Numbered from the stretch's first letter, positions 47,471 through 60,342 are shown. The stretch: 64,000 nt of DNA from Sambucus nigra (GCA_949130495.1 OX422216.1:361298605-361362604); one strand, 5' to 3'. Translations and numbers: made by a program. The notes: generated by a model not told the origin, from the sequence alone.

Positions 47471-48559
47471 TTAAATTGTTTCACCTTGTGGCTCCACTAA
47501 CCAATTTAAATAATCAAAATTTAGGAGCAATATTGACCACTTCTCATCATATATTTTAGTTTGTCTTTTCTCGTTACACCCCACTACACCATCATGAAAA
47601 TTCTCAAGACTTTAATTAAAGAAGAGTTACTAATTGAATGAAACAATAAAAGAAAGATCATCATTACATTCTCATAAAAAGTTCATGAGATTGTTTCTAT
47701 GAAATTTTTTTCGAGGATGTGTTTGAAGAGTTCTGAAAATTTGAAACATTTTTCCAAACTAATTATATTTTTTTTGAAACTTTCTCTAAGTCAATTGAAC
47801 GACTTCCTATAACTTATTAAAATGATTCAAACTTCATTTGAACGAGCTCAATTTTTGTGTCTTTTTGAAGTCCCTGCAATCTAGTTGGATCAATCATTTA
47901 AAGTATGTTTAAATGAGAAAGTGTAGGTGTTCCAAATGTAATTTATCTTCGTTTGCATGAGTATGAAAAAAATTATCGATTTCAAATTCAATCTTTCATA
48001 CCTATCCCTTGGATATTCTTCTCCTTATATAGAGGTATGTAGAGCTGCATTTTAATATAAGCCTTTTTTTACTTATTTTATTGATAAAAAAATTTATTTT
48101 TCGATTAAACTCTTTGATGATTTAATATAACTTTTTTGAACTATGAATAACACATTCCATGCCCATAACCTTGTGGAGTTAATTTTGGACGGTTGAAGCA
48201 GATAGAAATACTGATTCGTGAGGCTGTTCGGTGGATATTAAGCAAGATGAGCTTACTGGGGGCGATGGTACTGGATCTGTATTATTTATTGTGGATTACT
48301 TCGATTGAAGACATTATTGTGCCACTTAGTGGAACTCTAATTTTTTTATGTCTATATATGTCTGTCTGGTGGGAAACAATGTTGAATGTAATCTTTGTTT
48401 TAAAGGGATTTTTCCCCATCTTCTCTTCTTTTTGTTTGTGATTGTTTTGCTTATATTCACTTAGATTCAAATATTTTTCATGCTCACTTAATTTAATCAA
48501 GATAAAATTTGCTCTAAATATAATTTGGTTTTGTGTGTGTAACCTACTCTATGACTTGT
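47471..48559. other. no gene seen
   Basis: AT-rich with T-rich runs. An 82-residue frame (48193-48441, +) is hydrophobic and has no recognisable domain. Confidence 0.3.
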
Positions 48560-49204
48560 TTATATAATTGAGACCTGTAAGGACATTTTTTTCATGTCTG
48601 ATATCTTACATTTATGTATGTCGTACGTCGCTACATTTGGCACGTCTCTACACGATCTCACACGATGGCCTCAATCCAAATTTCGGGAATCAAACATTCA
48701 ACATCTCCATCATATGTCCCAGATGTGCCTCAACGACTTCACGTTCCATGATTTTAGGGACTTTATGCAAGTGGTACGCAAGAGAAGTCAAAATAATGAA
48801 GAAGGCAAGATATGGAAGTTTAAGGGCATTTTAGTAATTTTACAGCCACCGTCCAGAGATCCAATTAGCTGTAAAGTTGAAGATATCGCCGCAATGAAGA
48901 TACTGGAAGAAACAACACCTCAATCCAAGCTACGGTGAAGAAGTTATGGCCTTTTTAAAATGGACAAAATTTTGAGAAAATGCGGAGTCCTTTAAGCCCC
49001 AAACCAGCGAACTTTTGCGAACCGAAGGCCAAACTGGTTCGGGCGGTGAACCGATTTGCGGTACAATTGAACCAGCTCAGGGTACCTGACGCTGGCAAGT
49101 GTTTTAAAATCGTGAAATTCCTTTTGGTTTCCTATAAGAGCTAACTTTGGGGGAGTTATTTCATAAGACTTTGGGAGACGATTTTAAGAGTTCTAATTAC
49201 TCTA
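48560..49204 (+). mobile_element. fragment of an Athila-like LTR, interrupted by LTR C
   Basis: Contains GGCATTTTAGTAATTTT, GGAAGAAACAACACCTCAATCC and GTGAAGAAGTTATGG in the same order as the minus strand of 31150-30980, i.e. the same LTR family in opposite orientation. It includes an ACTGGTTCGGGCGGTGAACC stretch. It stops at 49204, where LTR C begins. The rest must lie beyond the window. Confidence 0.5.
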
Positions 49205-50191
49205 TGAAACACCCCGCCTAATTAAATACCGGGTGGCTAGTCGCATACCAAATTAAAACAGAATATACAGTTGGCTCATTCTTAGCATCACTGTCGAAAA
49301 CATTTACAACTCACCCAATACCCAATTAAGCTGGTGTTCAAAACTTTCCAAATTTTAATTTAACAAAATCCATTTCCAGTTTAAGAATAACACAACACAT
49401 TTTATTCTACAACACTGATAGCCAAATAGATAACACAAAAGTATTTAAATGCAATTGGAATAAACATTCCCAAATAATATAAATCCATTACAGAAATCCC
49501 AACAGTATTAAATGTATTTAACAGACCCGAATACAATAGTATTTGACCCCGATAGAAAAAGATAACTGAATCCTTTGGGCGACATGCCCTAACTAAGAAT
49601 ACTGTGAATAAAAAAGATGATAGGTATCTAAGCAAAACTCCATAGATCCATAGCCTGTCATAATCCGCTAAGGTTGGCGTCCCTGTTGCTGGACACCTGA
49701 TATAGAAGATACAATAGAAAAGAAAATATGCAAGGAAACGGGTCAGAGCCCGATTGTGAAAATGATTTTTAAAACAGCAAGTATTTAACAAGTGCAATAA
49801 AACATTTATTATGTACATGTTAGATCCAACTCTCATTTTCTATTCTCACCTCTCAACTAAAGTGCACACTTAACGTTTCCTATTAACCTCCTAATTAATG
49901 ATTTCTCTTTTCTAGTCTCCATATTATAATTCCATTCCCATATCATAATTCCCGTATGTCCCATAGCATACGTCACATTATTATACAATTCTTATACATT
50001 TTTCATTTATATGAATCGTTGCTCATTAACATGAATCATTTCTCATTAATATGAATTAATCTTTTCAATTCTTTAAGAATAAACATTCATTAACTTAATT
50101 TCATTCTTTTTCTCTATTCACCGTTATCTACAATTATCACCGTAGATAGATTTAACCATAATAAATACCCATTCATTCATTCATTTAATCC

Positions 50192-50193
<2 letters not shown>

Positions 50194-50241
<48 letters not shown>
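50194..50241. repeat. (TA)n microsatellite at the Helitron 5' junction
   Basis: 48 nt of TA dinucleotide followed by AATAAAGTAGAAAAC. The expansion hides the exact 5' end (TC) of the Helitron. Confidence 0.97.
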
Positions 50242-50244
<3 letters not shown>

Positions 50245-52434
50245 AAGTAGAAAACTTATCTATGTCACAAGTTGAAACTATGATGTCATCCATATGAATT
50301 GTTTTTCCACTACCTCTTTTACCCCCTAAACATTTGAGTTCCCTCTCTTTTTTCACACTCAAATTTATTTTTCACTCCAAATCAAAATTCAAAACGGAGG
50401 CTAAAATAGTATTCTACCATTCTTACTTTACGCCTGAATGTATTCACACTCCTAAACTCCCAAACCCACATCTTCATCAAATCGAAACCTGAGCCATTAA
50501 CACTGTAAAACCCCAAAACCTCACTCATCCAATGCTGTCTCCATGCCGTAGCACTCATCCGCCACGTTGCCACCCTCATCTAATGCCGCCGCCCGAATCG
50601 CATTATCTATCCCCTTCTTTTTTTCAGATGTATGTTTTGGGTTTGAGATAAATATTTGTTACTCCTTGATTTTTTCCTTCTAGGTTTCTCTATGGCATGC
50701 GGTTGAATTGTTTTTTTAGATATCACCATTGTATGACTTAGCTTTTATGTTTTCATAAAACTTGACCATGAATTTATTTTACCACTGGTATGTAATGCTT
50801 TGGGGTATTATGTAATTATAATTTGTATTTATATTGGATTTAGAAAAATTGTTTATTAGTGTTCGATTTGCAGATCCACCCTTCAGCAGTTATATTATTC
50901 GTTCATTCCAAATATCTATAACCTTTGTTATTTAAAACTAATTGTGTTTTTTTTGCGATTTAAATTAACTTCGTGTTTGTGTGTGTTCTCTCCACTTTTT
51001 TGTTTTTTGTTTTATTTGGGAGTTTTACATTTGAACTTTGTTTGCTAATTTGTGTTATTAATGTAATATTCGTGTTTGATTCAAATATTTTAACCTTCGA
51101 TTTAAAATTCAATCTAAGTTTCTGATTTAACATTCGATTTTAGTTACGTCTTATATATGGAGGTTCATTTAGGGATTCTATGAGTTTGTTTACCTTTGAG
51201 CTATGTTTGATACATCATTTGAAGTTTGTTCTTTGTTGCGTTTAGGTTTCAAATGCATCTTTCGATTTGTTTCAAATGCGGCTTTTGATTTGTTTCAAAT
51301 TAGGTTTCAAATGGAGCTTCAATTAGGGCTTTTATTCCTCTTGATTTTAGGTTTCAAATGCGATTTTGGGTATTTTTCACTCCCCAATTTTGATTGTGTT
51401 ATTATGATTTTCATTTCTTCTATTTGATTCTGATTTGAGCCATACGAACAATACTTGGCCGAGATGGTGTGATTTCTATGTTCATTTATAAAATTGTTTC
51501 CTATGTTCATTTACAATTGTTTTTATTTTAGTTGTAACAAATGTCATATGGAACTATGTACCTCATCCATTTGCTAATTCGTTACTGATAAATAGCATTC
51601 ACAATTCTTTTTATTTAAGTTGTGAAAAATGTTTCTGTTTTTTTATCATTTTTTAGTTGAATAATGTGATATGTTACTAAGCATGTGTTCTCTTTTGTAG
51701 GTGTCACACATAGGTAGTCTTGAACTGGTTCGTGAATTAGGTGTGGATTCTAGGTATCTCTGCAGATATTCCTATCCATTGTAATTTTAACATCGTGGAT
51801 TCATTTATATGTAGATGTGCGATTATCATTTAACTGATGTACATTTAATTGATGTGCGATCATCTTTCCTATCCGCAGATATTCCTATCCATCATCATTT
51901 AACTAATGTACATTTTTGTGATTTTTGTAAATGTGCGAAGTTGTTACAGAATTCTTAGTTATGTGTGAATGGAACATAAAGGAATCTCATAAACGTTGGG
52001 TAAGAATTTGTTAATTTGAATTTGTGGGTCCTCCCTTTTAATCGTGTAGTGGCATTTTTAATGGGTCCTCTCTTTTATATTTTAGAAATTAGGATTCTAT
52101 TGTCTGTGTTTTGCAAACATTGGGACAAATAGTTGATGCCAATGTTCTATTAATTACGAATTTATGATTGTTGTTTTGTACATAGTTATAAAGGTTCTAT
52201 AATTGTGTACAAATGACATACTGTCAAATTTTTAGCCCTTTTTACATGAAGTCATTTTTCACAGTCGATTCTTTTTCAATAGTTTTCGTAATGCCATACG
52301 ATTATAGGGCTTTAGTTGGTATATACGAGTTCATACCACGTATTGTGTGATTTTTCTTCATAACATCTATTTTATAAATATATTCATGTTTAGTGTCCTA
52401 AACTAATGTTGATTACAAATATTAGCAGTTTTAC

Positions 52435-52560
52435 TGATGCAGACCCAATCAAAGAAAATGGAGGACTTATGTATCAATCTTCAAAAAAGTATGCACCGCC
52501 ACCGCCACCGCAAGTGGCACCATAGGCACCCCAAGCCCCATACAATATAACAACCAAGTT
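52435..52560 (+). other. exon-like proline-rich segment in the Helitron
   Basis: After an acceptor-like TTTTACTGATGCAG the frame reads KENGGLMYQSSKKYAPPPPP, then QVAP, a stop, and APQAPYN. The composition is unlike the surrounding AT-rich DNA. Probably a captured gene fragment; source unknown. Confidence 0.25.
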
Positions 52561-54356
52561 TTCTATTTTCATCTGGAACTAAATTTTAAAATTGTCAGAC
52601 GAGGTTTTAAATTTCACTTCAACACATATTTTCTGAACACTGTTTTGGATCAGGAGTTTGAACTGATATACATTTTATATTTTTCACTTTAAAACTAAGG
52701 TTTTTAAGAATGCGCTTTAACTTTTGGTCGTCTTTAGGTTCTAATTTATCCATGTAATCTTTTTTATTGTTGTAGATGAAGATTTGAATTACACTTTAAT
52801 CGTTGGACTACGGCCTTTGGTGCGTACACAAGAATAAGGTGTGAGGTAATCGGAGTACTTGAATTTTTTTTATATATATTTCAATGACGTTCAATCTGGT
52901 TTACTTCTTTTGTTGTAGTTATTATTCTTTGTTGTCAAACTAAATGCCTATTGGGAAAATCTTGCATTCGGTCATAAACTCGGAGGTGTTGTAGGGTGCT
53001 AAATAACTGGGATGCCTCATACCATATTATATCGATACTTTTACTATAATATGTTTTTGCCTTTATGTGCTCCTTTTTTGAAAGTTTAACTATAGATCAT
53101 GAATGCTTTATAGATGTGCATAATTAGACTTTTTTTCCCTCTGAGTCCTTAGACAAAATGCTTTTAGAATCATGAGCTTTTATGAAAAGGAAATGGGGAC
53201 CATGATAAAAACATGAGATTTTATGAAAAGGAGCAGAAATTCCATGGTAAAATCTATCTGAGGACACCAAAATCAGTTGGAGCAGGAACTTTGATGAAGC
53301 TCGATGAACACTATAATCAATTTCTATTTTTACGTGGACACTTATCTTATATTTTACTTTTATCTTATGTTCTAAGTTGAAGTTTGAGAGGTGGATTAGA
53401 ATGGTTTTTTTACCCTACAGTTTTTGAAATAGTAAGTTTGAATACAATAACCTGTGTTGTGGCTACTGAAATCCTATTGATGTGATTTCGCAATTCAAAG
53501 TATTATACAAACAATTTGGATGTGATTGTGTGACTCATGTCAGCTATAAAAGCTATAGTTCCAATAAGCATTTGGGGTGATGATTTTAGAAATTACACAC
53601 ACGGAACAAAACAACCACGAATTGACACAATCATACTGTTATAGAATTTTTAACATGAAGTTGTTCCTTTTTTTGTTTATTCTTTGATCAGGTGCAAAAA
53701 TTATTAATCACATTAGTTGTGTTTAAATTAGTCGTGTTCGTATGCAGTAAGAAACATGATATTGAGGTTAGGCATGTGTAAGCAAATTTTCATTTGGAGT
53801 TTGGATTGGAATATAAGTCCGTACAATCGTGTGTTAATGTCACAAGAGAAGTTAAGTGAAGTTGCGATTTTAAGTCGGAGTGAGTACGTATTGAGCGAGT
53901 TTACTTTCTCAATTGATTCTTCTTCCTTGCTTTGCAATGGATTTTTGATTTCTTTTTTATTGTGTAGTCTCAGATGCAATAATTGCAACATTTTTCATTC
54001 AGATGCAGTAAGACATTTTTTACTGTTAAGAATTTACTTTACAATTTGATTTTGAAACTGAAAATTGCAAAAATAAAAAATATTCGAATACAAGTTACCT
54101 CCTTTGCGATATTTGATCTCCAGTCAGACCATCTTAGAACAATATGTTCGTTTTAATGTTTTGCTTGGGATTTGGTCATTTCAAGTTCAAATATTCGCAA
54201 TGAACTCCACGACGCTCATGTTTTTTTTTTCTAATTTGATTGTCTTCATTTTTCAGGTTGTTGGGCTTCTTCTAATTCATAGATTCAAATTTATGGAACA
54301 TTTTTCTCCTTCCATTGATGCCTAAAGTTTATGTTCATTAAATTGGATGGTTGTAT

Positions 54357-54425
54357 TTGTAAATCTCTGTCGGTACTTAGTAATCTCTCTTGGTACTCAG
54401 TAATCTCTGTCTGTACTCGGAGTGC
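54357..54425. repeat. short tandem repeat, about 22 bp x 3
   Basis: Three units of the type AATCTCTGTCGGTACTTAGT / AATCTCTCTTGGTACTCAGT / AATCTCTGTCTGTACTCGGA inside the Helitron. Confidence 0.8.
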
Positions 54426-55035
54426 ATCAACAATGTGGTTAAAAATAAGTCGTCGAATGGTGATTTAGAGGTTGGTCCGATTATAGGTGTTGTGTCCTGG
54501 GCTGCTTTGTCCAGGCCTGATTTAGAGGTTCAGTTCCAATTTGTTTTCTTCAGGTGATGTAAAGTTTAAAGTTCAATTGCGAATGAGTCTTCAAAATCAA
54601 TGGCACTTTCATATGCTTTACCAAACTGTCGTTATGTTCCATCTCCAAATACATCATGCAGGCCATCAATACATTTGAGAAATTTTTATACAAGGAGATC
54701 AGCTACGGAGGGTTCTCATCTAGAGAAGTTTTTGTAGAATCTTTAACTCAGCAGTTTATGCAGAATCAATACGTTTGAGAATTGTATGTCACATTCCTAA
54801 TCCGTTTTGTTCTACCTGTACAAATCTAAGGTTCATTTAGGGCTTACTAATCTGTTTTGGTTTTGTGTTCGTTATCATCTAGGTACACTTGCCACATGTT
54901 TATAAGTAGCTAAATGGCATGTAGGTTTCAACTTTGGAACCTCTTATGTAACAACATCTCCACACTAGGGTTGAAACATAATTATCTTTCCTATCCATAA
55001 CAAAGGGAAGATTTAAGATATCATAATTTTGTGTG

Positions 55036-55234
55036 CAGGCAAAAGAATCAACACAAGTTTTCTGATCCCATACCTGGACCCATTAGGGCCTACCTTCTAA
55101 AATGGGGTAAACTTCACGGTGGTGGGGGTTCTCTACCCTTCCTAAATCTATACCTTTTGCACTAAACATTAAGGTTTTGCAGTTCCGTCATTTCAAAGTG
55201 CGCTCCCTCGAACTTGCTGTTCCTTTTTCAAAGC
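55036..55234 (+). pseudogene. possible captured gene fragment (GDSL-lipase-like)
   Basis: After TTTTGTGTGCAG the frame reads KRINTSFLIPYLDPLGPTF, stop, NGVNFTVVG. The order PYL..(G)..F.NGVNF is that of the second conserved block of plant GDSL esterases. A further stretch VLQFRHFKVRSLELAVPFSKQ is followed by a donor-like CAG|GTATG at 55231. The resemblance is short and carries stops. Confidence 0.25.
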
Positions 55235-57711
55235 AGGTATGTCTCTCTATGTAGTTGGAGACTTCTTAGTCTTAGCAGTTCCTTTTTTTAGCAGTTAGTT
55301 GATTTCTCGAATGATTTAAGAGGTAAGAAGGAACATATTCAGTGATGGACACATTTTTTTCCAAAATATAGCGGATGACTTTTTTTTAAACATAATTAAG
55401 TTTTGAACTTATTTTTAGACATATTGTGTTCTCTATCACATCAATGGGTGTAAATATGTTTCGCACAAAAGGGTCTATATATCATAATAAGGTTGAGAGT
55501 CTTTTACCAACTACAACGGCTAGACCTCAATACCTACAATTATATATATATGATACTGGCCATGAAGTAGATAATTGAATGGAAGAAAGTAATGAATCCA
55601 TAATACCTACACTGCAAAAAAAATTTAAGCTAGTAAATTAGGGATTTTATTATGTATAGTCTGTAACAGATGTTCAAATATGGCACAGATCTTGCAGGGA
55701 TGATCAGGCAAGAAAATTTAAGCAGATTCAAGCATATATAACCAGAGAAGCAGAGAAATTTCCATATACTAAACTGCAAAATAGATATTTAGATTACTTC
55801 CCTTAATCAACTCATTTTTGGGGGTGAATAACATTCAATCAATTTCATGATACGATTCTCTATGTTGTTGGATAGGAATAGTTGTAAAGTTTAGTTGTAG
55901 TCCAAATTTGTGAATCGACTTGGCCTCTTTATAGTTTTTATATTATTGATGCATTCATTTTGAATGAGATCAACTATTGTTTTAGATGTTCATATACTAA
56001 ACTGATGTTTTTACATGGCCTCGGATATAGGATGTCATTGTGGGCATAACACGGTGGTCTCGATCAATGTTTTGAGTGGCCTAAGAGCCTCGAATGCACG
56101 AGGCAGATAAGTTCAGTGGTTGAGCACAACTGGAAACTATATGCAACTGATTAAGAACTTGATCAAACATTTATTCTTGCTGCGAAAAATCTACTTCTTA
56201 AGTACCAAGTCGAAGTTGCTCAAAAAAGCAAGGAGAATCCACTTATGTATTATGCTATTACTCTCTGATAAGAGGCTGACTTTGGATTCATGTTGCTGGT
56301 AAAGTTCCAGATGCAGACGCTATCAAATCTTTGAAGTCACAGTTCTTGGCTGTAACAAGTTGAAAGACATTGAATGGATTTTAAGGCAAGTTCCCCACGA
56401 CAGCACCAAGTTCCACATGTTCCAAGGCCGTATGTTTGTCTCGAATATGGTAGCACCAAGTTCCGTACCCGAACCTGTACAGATACTGTTCTGTGTTGAC
56501 TAAAGAGATATTGTATCGACTAAAAAGATAATTTTTAGCAACACAGCATGATCATCTCATTTTTTGTTCGTAATACTACAGATCACGGATATTATATATT
56601 CTTTTCTTTTGAATTAAGTTGCAACTTTCAAGTCTTAGTTGCCATTTTTATGCAATTATATTTATGTTTTCTTCTGAATTATATGTATGTTTTGTATTTC
56701 ACCCGGCGTGTGACGGAAACCTCAGTGATGAATCCTAGAAGTTATATGTCTAATGTGGTGTTGAAGACTAGCTGTTACTATTTTCTCTGTTTTTTTCCTT
56801 TTCAATTCAAGTAGTAGAAATTGAGGGTCTAGAAATCAAAATTTTTAAAGATTGTTTAATGAACATTTTTTATATTACAACCTACTTATTCCCATTTCCA
56901 TTATTCCTTCAGTTCGCTCCCATGGATGTACATTTAGTTATGTTGATTATCATTTTTTTGGATTATATGATGTGTGGCTAAGGGTGCGAGTTATCAATTG
57001 GTGATCCATCAAATCATTTTTTTGTATTATATCATAACATTACATGATAACAAAATCAATTGTTGATTATCATTTTTTGTAGTGTTTTCTTAAATTTGGG
57101 GTTTAATGTTTCTACTCTATTATCCACGACATAAATGGTTCTGTTATCATGTAATGTTATGAATCCACAAACTTTTCCATCAATAAAAAAATGAATTATA
57201 TGGGGTCTCTTTAGCTATTTTTAAAATTTATTATTGTATAGTGATTAATTGTATGCCACTGTATGATGGGTACAAACTTGAACTATTTTTCACGTGTATA
57301 CTATGCACATATATACAATTACAAGTGAAATAAACCCTTTTAATATAGAAAGAAAAATGATAAAACTTATCAAAAAAGTGTATATTGAATTTTTCGAAAA
57401 AACTTCAAGACTATTATGCCATGGTGTCGACACTAAACATTTTTGGTGAAAACGGTAATCATTTTTTTGATAAGTTTAGTGATGCTCAAATAAAATTACA
57501 TAACATAAAATGGTTTACAATTATATGTTTGAAAAAACTTTTTGACTTAATAAGTTCGTACCACAGTGTATGTATGTAAAAAAAATCATTTTTAAAAAAT
57601 TTTCAAACTAATATTTTTGTACCATAGGTTACTTCAAAAGTTGGTTATCTGTTGTGAACTAGAAATAGATGTATGATCCTATCGATGATGTACACTTTCA
57701 AAAATTAACGT

Positions 57712-57739
57712 CGTGCCTTCAGGCACGGGCATACCCTAG
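57712..57739 (+). terminator. Helitron 3' terminal hairpin and CTAG end
   Basis: 7 bp stem (CGTGCCT/AGGCACG) with a 2 nt loop, ending 12 nt before the element's last base. This is the replication-termination signal of Helitrons. Confidence 0.85.
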
Positions 57740-58531
57740 TATATATATATATATTCATATATAATACGACACCCCGAGTCACAGCTGCGGTGCAATGAAT
57801 TACTCTGCCATCAAGTCCCATCATCGCAGGTCGCCGAATAGGGGACTAAAGGTTCAGTAAGGATTCCTTGAACCACAATCAACAACAAACAAATTGGAGG
57901 CGAACATAGTTCTCGTATCCATGGGTCACGCACATACCTACGTACCCACAGTCAGCGGACTTATCAACTCCCCGATAAGTCTTTCATAGACCTATGCTCT
58001 CGAGCGACAAATCAAAGATCCCATGGATTAATCAGGATATGACTGCCCTCACGTGCAAACCTCCTGTCGATAGCAAGTAAGCTAGTTATGTCATACACAT
58101 AAATCAACAATCAATCAAATAGGCCTTATCATACCTATAATATAATATCAACAAGGTACTCACATTACCCTTAGATTATACGTAGCATTATATCTCTTTA
58201 AATTCCACGTATTAAAATGTCATCACTTTACTTCTTAATTTAATTATCCCCGAGCCTCACTCAATACAAAAGGTTCAAATAGGTTTTTCCTCAACATATA
58301 CTCAGTAAGAAATCATTAATACCCTATGGGTCCATATCGTCATAACTCCTGAATTTTTACAAATTAAACTCTCCTTTTAATTAAGGTTAAAACCGATAGT
58401 TTCAAATCTCTTATAAAAACCTCTTCTTTCACTTAGGATTAAACCCTCTTGTAAACTTAAGGATACCCAGGTGTTATATTAAATCATCCCTACTAGTCCT
58501 ATATTTAATCTTCATGTATGCCAATTAGAAT

Positions 58532-58536
58532 CCAAC
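58532..58536. repeat. candidate left TSD of element D, CCAAC
   Basis: CCAAC precedes the TG of LTR D inside LTR C. The partner lies beyond the window. Confidence 0.4.
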
Positions 58537-59227
58537 TGTGACACCCCGCCTAATTAAACATCGGGTGATCATGCCTTCATTAAATTAAAACAGGTTTCTC
58601 AAATGGTTCATCCTTAGCATCACTGTCGAAAACTTTTTAATTACTAATCCCCTAAGTAAAATTAGACCGGTGCCAAATTTTATCTTTCTTAAAACAGATA
58701 AATCAACCATGCGGAAAGAAGTACAAATAATCATGTACTATAATTCAAACAACAAAGTAAAAGTACAACAGAACAAGAGTATTACCGAATAAACCATCGG
58801 CTAAAAATCCCAAACAACAATAGAATAAACACTAGTCTGAAACTAACATAAGAGACTAATACCGGACATCAAGTCCATACATAGAATAGTGTGAGATCCT
58901 GTACTAGATCTGAATGAGAGATATCGCCTAGTAAAAATCCTGAAAGCATCCACTGTGCTACAGCTCCGAGTCTCTGGAATGGAATCATCATACATGGCAT
59001 CCCTGTGGCTGGACACCTAAAAGGTTTTGAAAATATTTTATAGCAAGAGTTAGTACTCAAAACATTTTGAAAATATTTTGCAAGCGTTTATCACAATATA
59101 AAATGCGGTTATTGATTACACATGTTAGGTTCTCGTACACTCTCTTGAGTTAACTCACCCCTCATCTTTTGTGCACACCTAACGTTCTACACTTAGTTTA
59201 TCTAGCCGTACTTTTCAAGCTAACTAA

Positions 59228-59309
59228 ACCAAAGTAGTAAACGGAACTTATCTGTACCCAAGTTCCAGTACCGCCCATACAGTACAACCGTTTTACTAAC
59301 ATCACGCGT
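59228..59309. repeat. nested inverted repeats, possible branched structure
   Basis: Outer arms GTAAACGG (59237-59244) and CCGTTTTAC (59288-59296) enclose AACTT/AAGTT (59245-59249 with 59260-59264; extendable to GGAACTT/AAGTTCC) and the GTAC/GTAC pair (59268-59271 with 59282-59285). It could fold as a three-way junction. Confidence 0.5.
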
Positions 59310-59364
59310 ATGTTAAATAATTCCCAAGTAACATTTAATCTATGTTATTTTTCAAGACTTCTCA

Positions 59365-59508
59365 TTTAGTTTCACTACTAAAATTACTACAATTCTCACA
59401 ATTGTTAACTTTCCCACTTAAGTAATTAAGTTTCGCTACTTGAATTACTAAATAGATTTTCTCTATCTAAAGGTTCATTTCGTAATTAAGTTTCACTACT
59501 TAACTTAC
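59365..59508. repeat. hairpins with TTCACT-type loops in LTR D
   Basis: TTTAGT-ttcact-ACTAAA (59365-59382), AGTAATTAAGT-ttcgct-ACTTGAATTACT (59421-59449), TAGAT-tttctct-ATCTA (59453-59469) and GTAATTAAGT-ttcact-ACTTAACTTAC (59482-59508). Loop sequence recurs while stems differ. Confidence 0.85.
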
Positions 59509-59655
59509 CAATTCAGTATGTATCTTCAAGTACATAAAATATATCAATCTACTAACACACGGAAGTAGAATATCATCAAGTATATATATTTTACACACAA
59601 TATATACTAAATATCAGTCATTGCTATTTTTCCCCTTTTATACACGTAAAGGACT

Positions 59656-59868
59656 CTTGGTTCGGAATGATTCATCGACCCCAAGTAAGAATTGGTTCGG
59701 AATGATACATCGACCCCAATTATTTTTAAAATATATATATACACATATTCTGGTTCGGGACTCTCTCATCGCGACACCAGTTCAAAGTTTGGTTTGGCAT
59801 TTCTCATCGACCCCAAACATATAATAGCATTATGTTAGTTCGGAATGTCTCATCGACTCTAACATAAT
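59656..59868. repeat. five hairpins with constant TTCGGAATG..TCATCGACC loops and variable stems
   Basis: Arms: CTTGG/CCAAG (59656-59685), AATTGG/CCAATT (59690-59721), CTGGT/ACCAG (59750-59780), GTTTGG/CCAAAC (59787-59818) and ATTATGTTAG/CTAACATAAT (59829-59868). All arms are perfect. Loops are 20-21 nt with consensus TTCGGAATGnnTCATCGACC, themselves containing an inner TCG/CGA pair. Confidence 0.92.
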
Positions 59869-60342
59869 TAATTTAGGTATAATCTCTCTACCTAAAAGAT
59901 CACATAATTCAGTAGGTACACGCCCGACCTATTAATCATATACGTACATAATATTTTAATCTCATATATTTACCGTACAATATTCGCCTCACGATTTATC
60001 TCATTAATCTTATTTATTTGAGTATTCACACAACTCTAAGGGTCCTAGTTACCCCTTACATATATTTTCAGTAGTTATTTCTTACCCTACTGGTCTATTA
60101 CTTAAATTGAATTTACTTCGCCCCGTAACTCAATTTCCGAAATCCCCGATACTCTCCTAAATCGGATTTTTCTCCTCGATTCGTAATCCAAGCCCTACAC
60201 CCAATGGCCTTATCGGAACTCAACAGTATACCTACTGGTCTTATTTTCACTCCCATATAAGTATAATGTAAATCCTAGAATACTCATTCATTCCCGAACT
60301 CAACTAATAATTAAACACAAAATTTTCGGGAAACAGCTTGCG

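Larger units (their letters stand above)
50194..57739 (+). mobile_element. non-autonomous Helitron, about 7.5 kb
   Basis: The 3' end is diagnostic: hairpin CGTGCCT-TC-AGGCACG (57712-57727), 8 nt spacer, CTAG (57736-57739), then host T. The insertion splits LTR C between A and T in an AT tract, with no target duplication, as Helitrons do. The 5' side reads (TA)n-AATAAAGTAG, typical of plant Helitron starts, though a clear TC terminus is not visible. No Rep/helicase frame is present, so it would need an autonomous partner. The interior is AT-rich with exon-like scraps. Confidence 0.8.
49205..58536 (-). mobile_element. LTR C, interrupted by a Helitron and by LTR D
   Basis: The pieces are 49205-about 50193 and 57740-58536; the remainder lies beyond LTR D. 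They are collinear with LTR A 8028-9758. The start is TGAAACACCCCGCC, with T-to-A at the third base relative to the family. Conserved boxes are at 49282-49300 and 49675-49698. A 144-residue minus-strand frame (49836-49402) spans the second box, reading IRCPATGTPTLADYD; its status is discussed in the findings. Confidence 0.85.

Noticed and set aside
48193..48441. 82-residue hydrophobic + strand frame
   Set aside because: No domain, AT-rich chance frame, overlapped by an equally long frame on the other strand.
49402..49836. 144-residue minus-strand frame in LTR C as a cellular gene
   Set aside because: Lies wholly inside an LTR; only the RCPATG segment is shared with other LTRs, so it is treated as part of the conserved-box observation, not as a gene.
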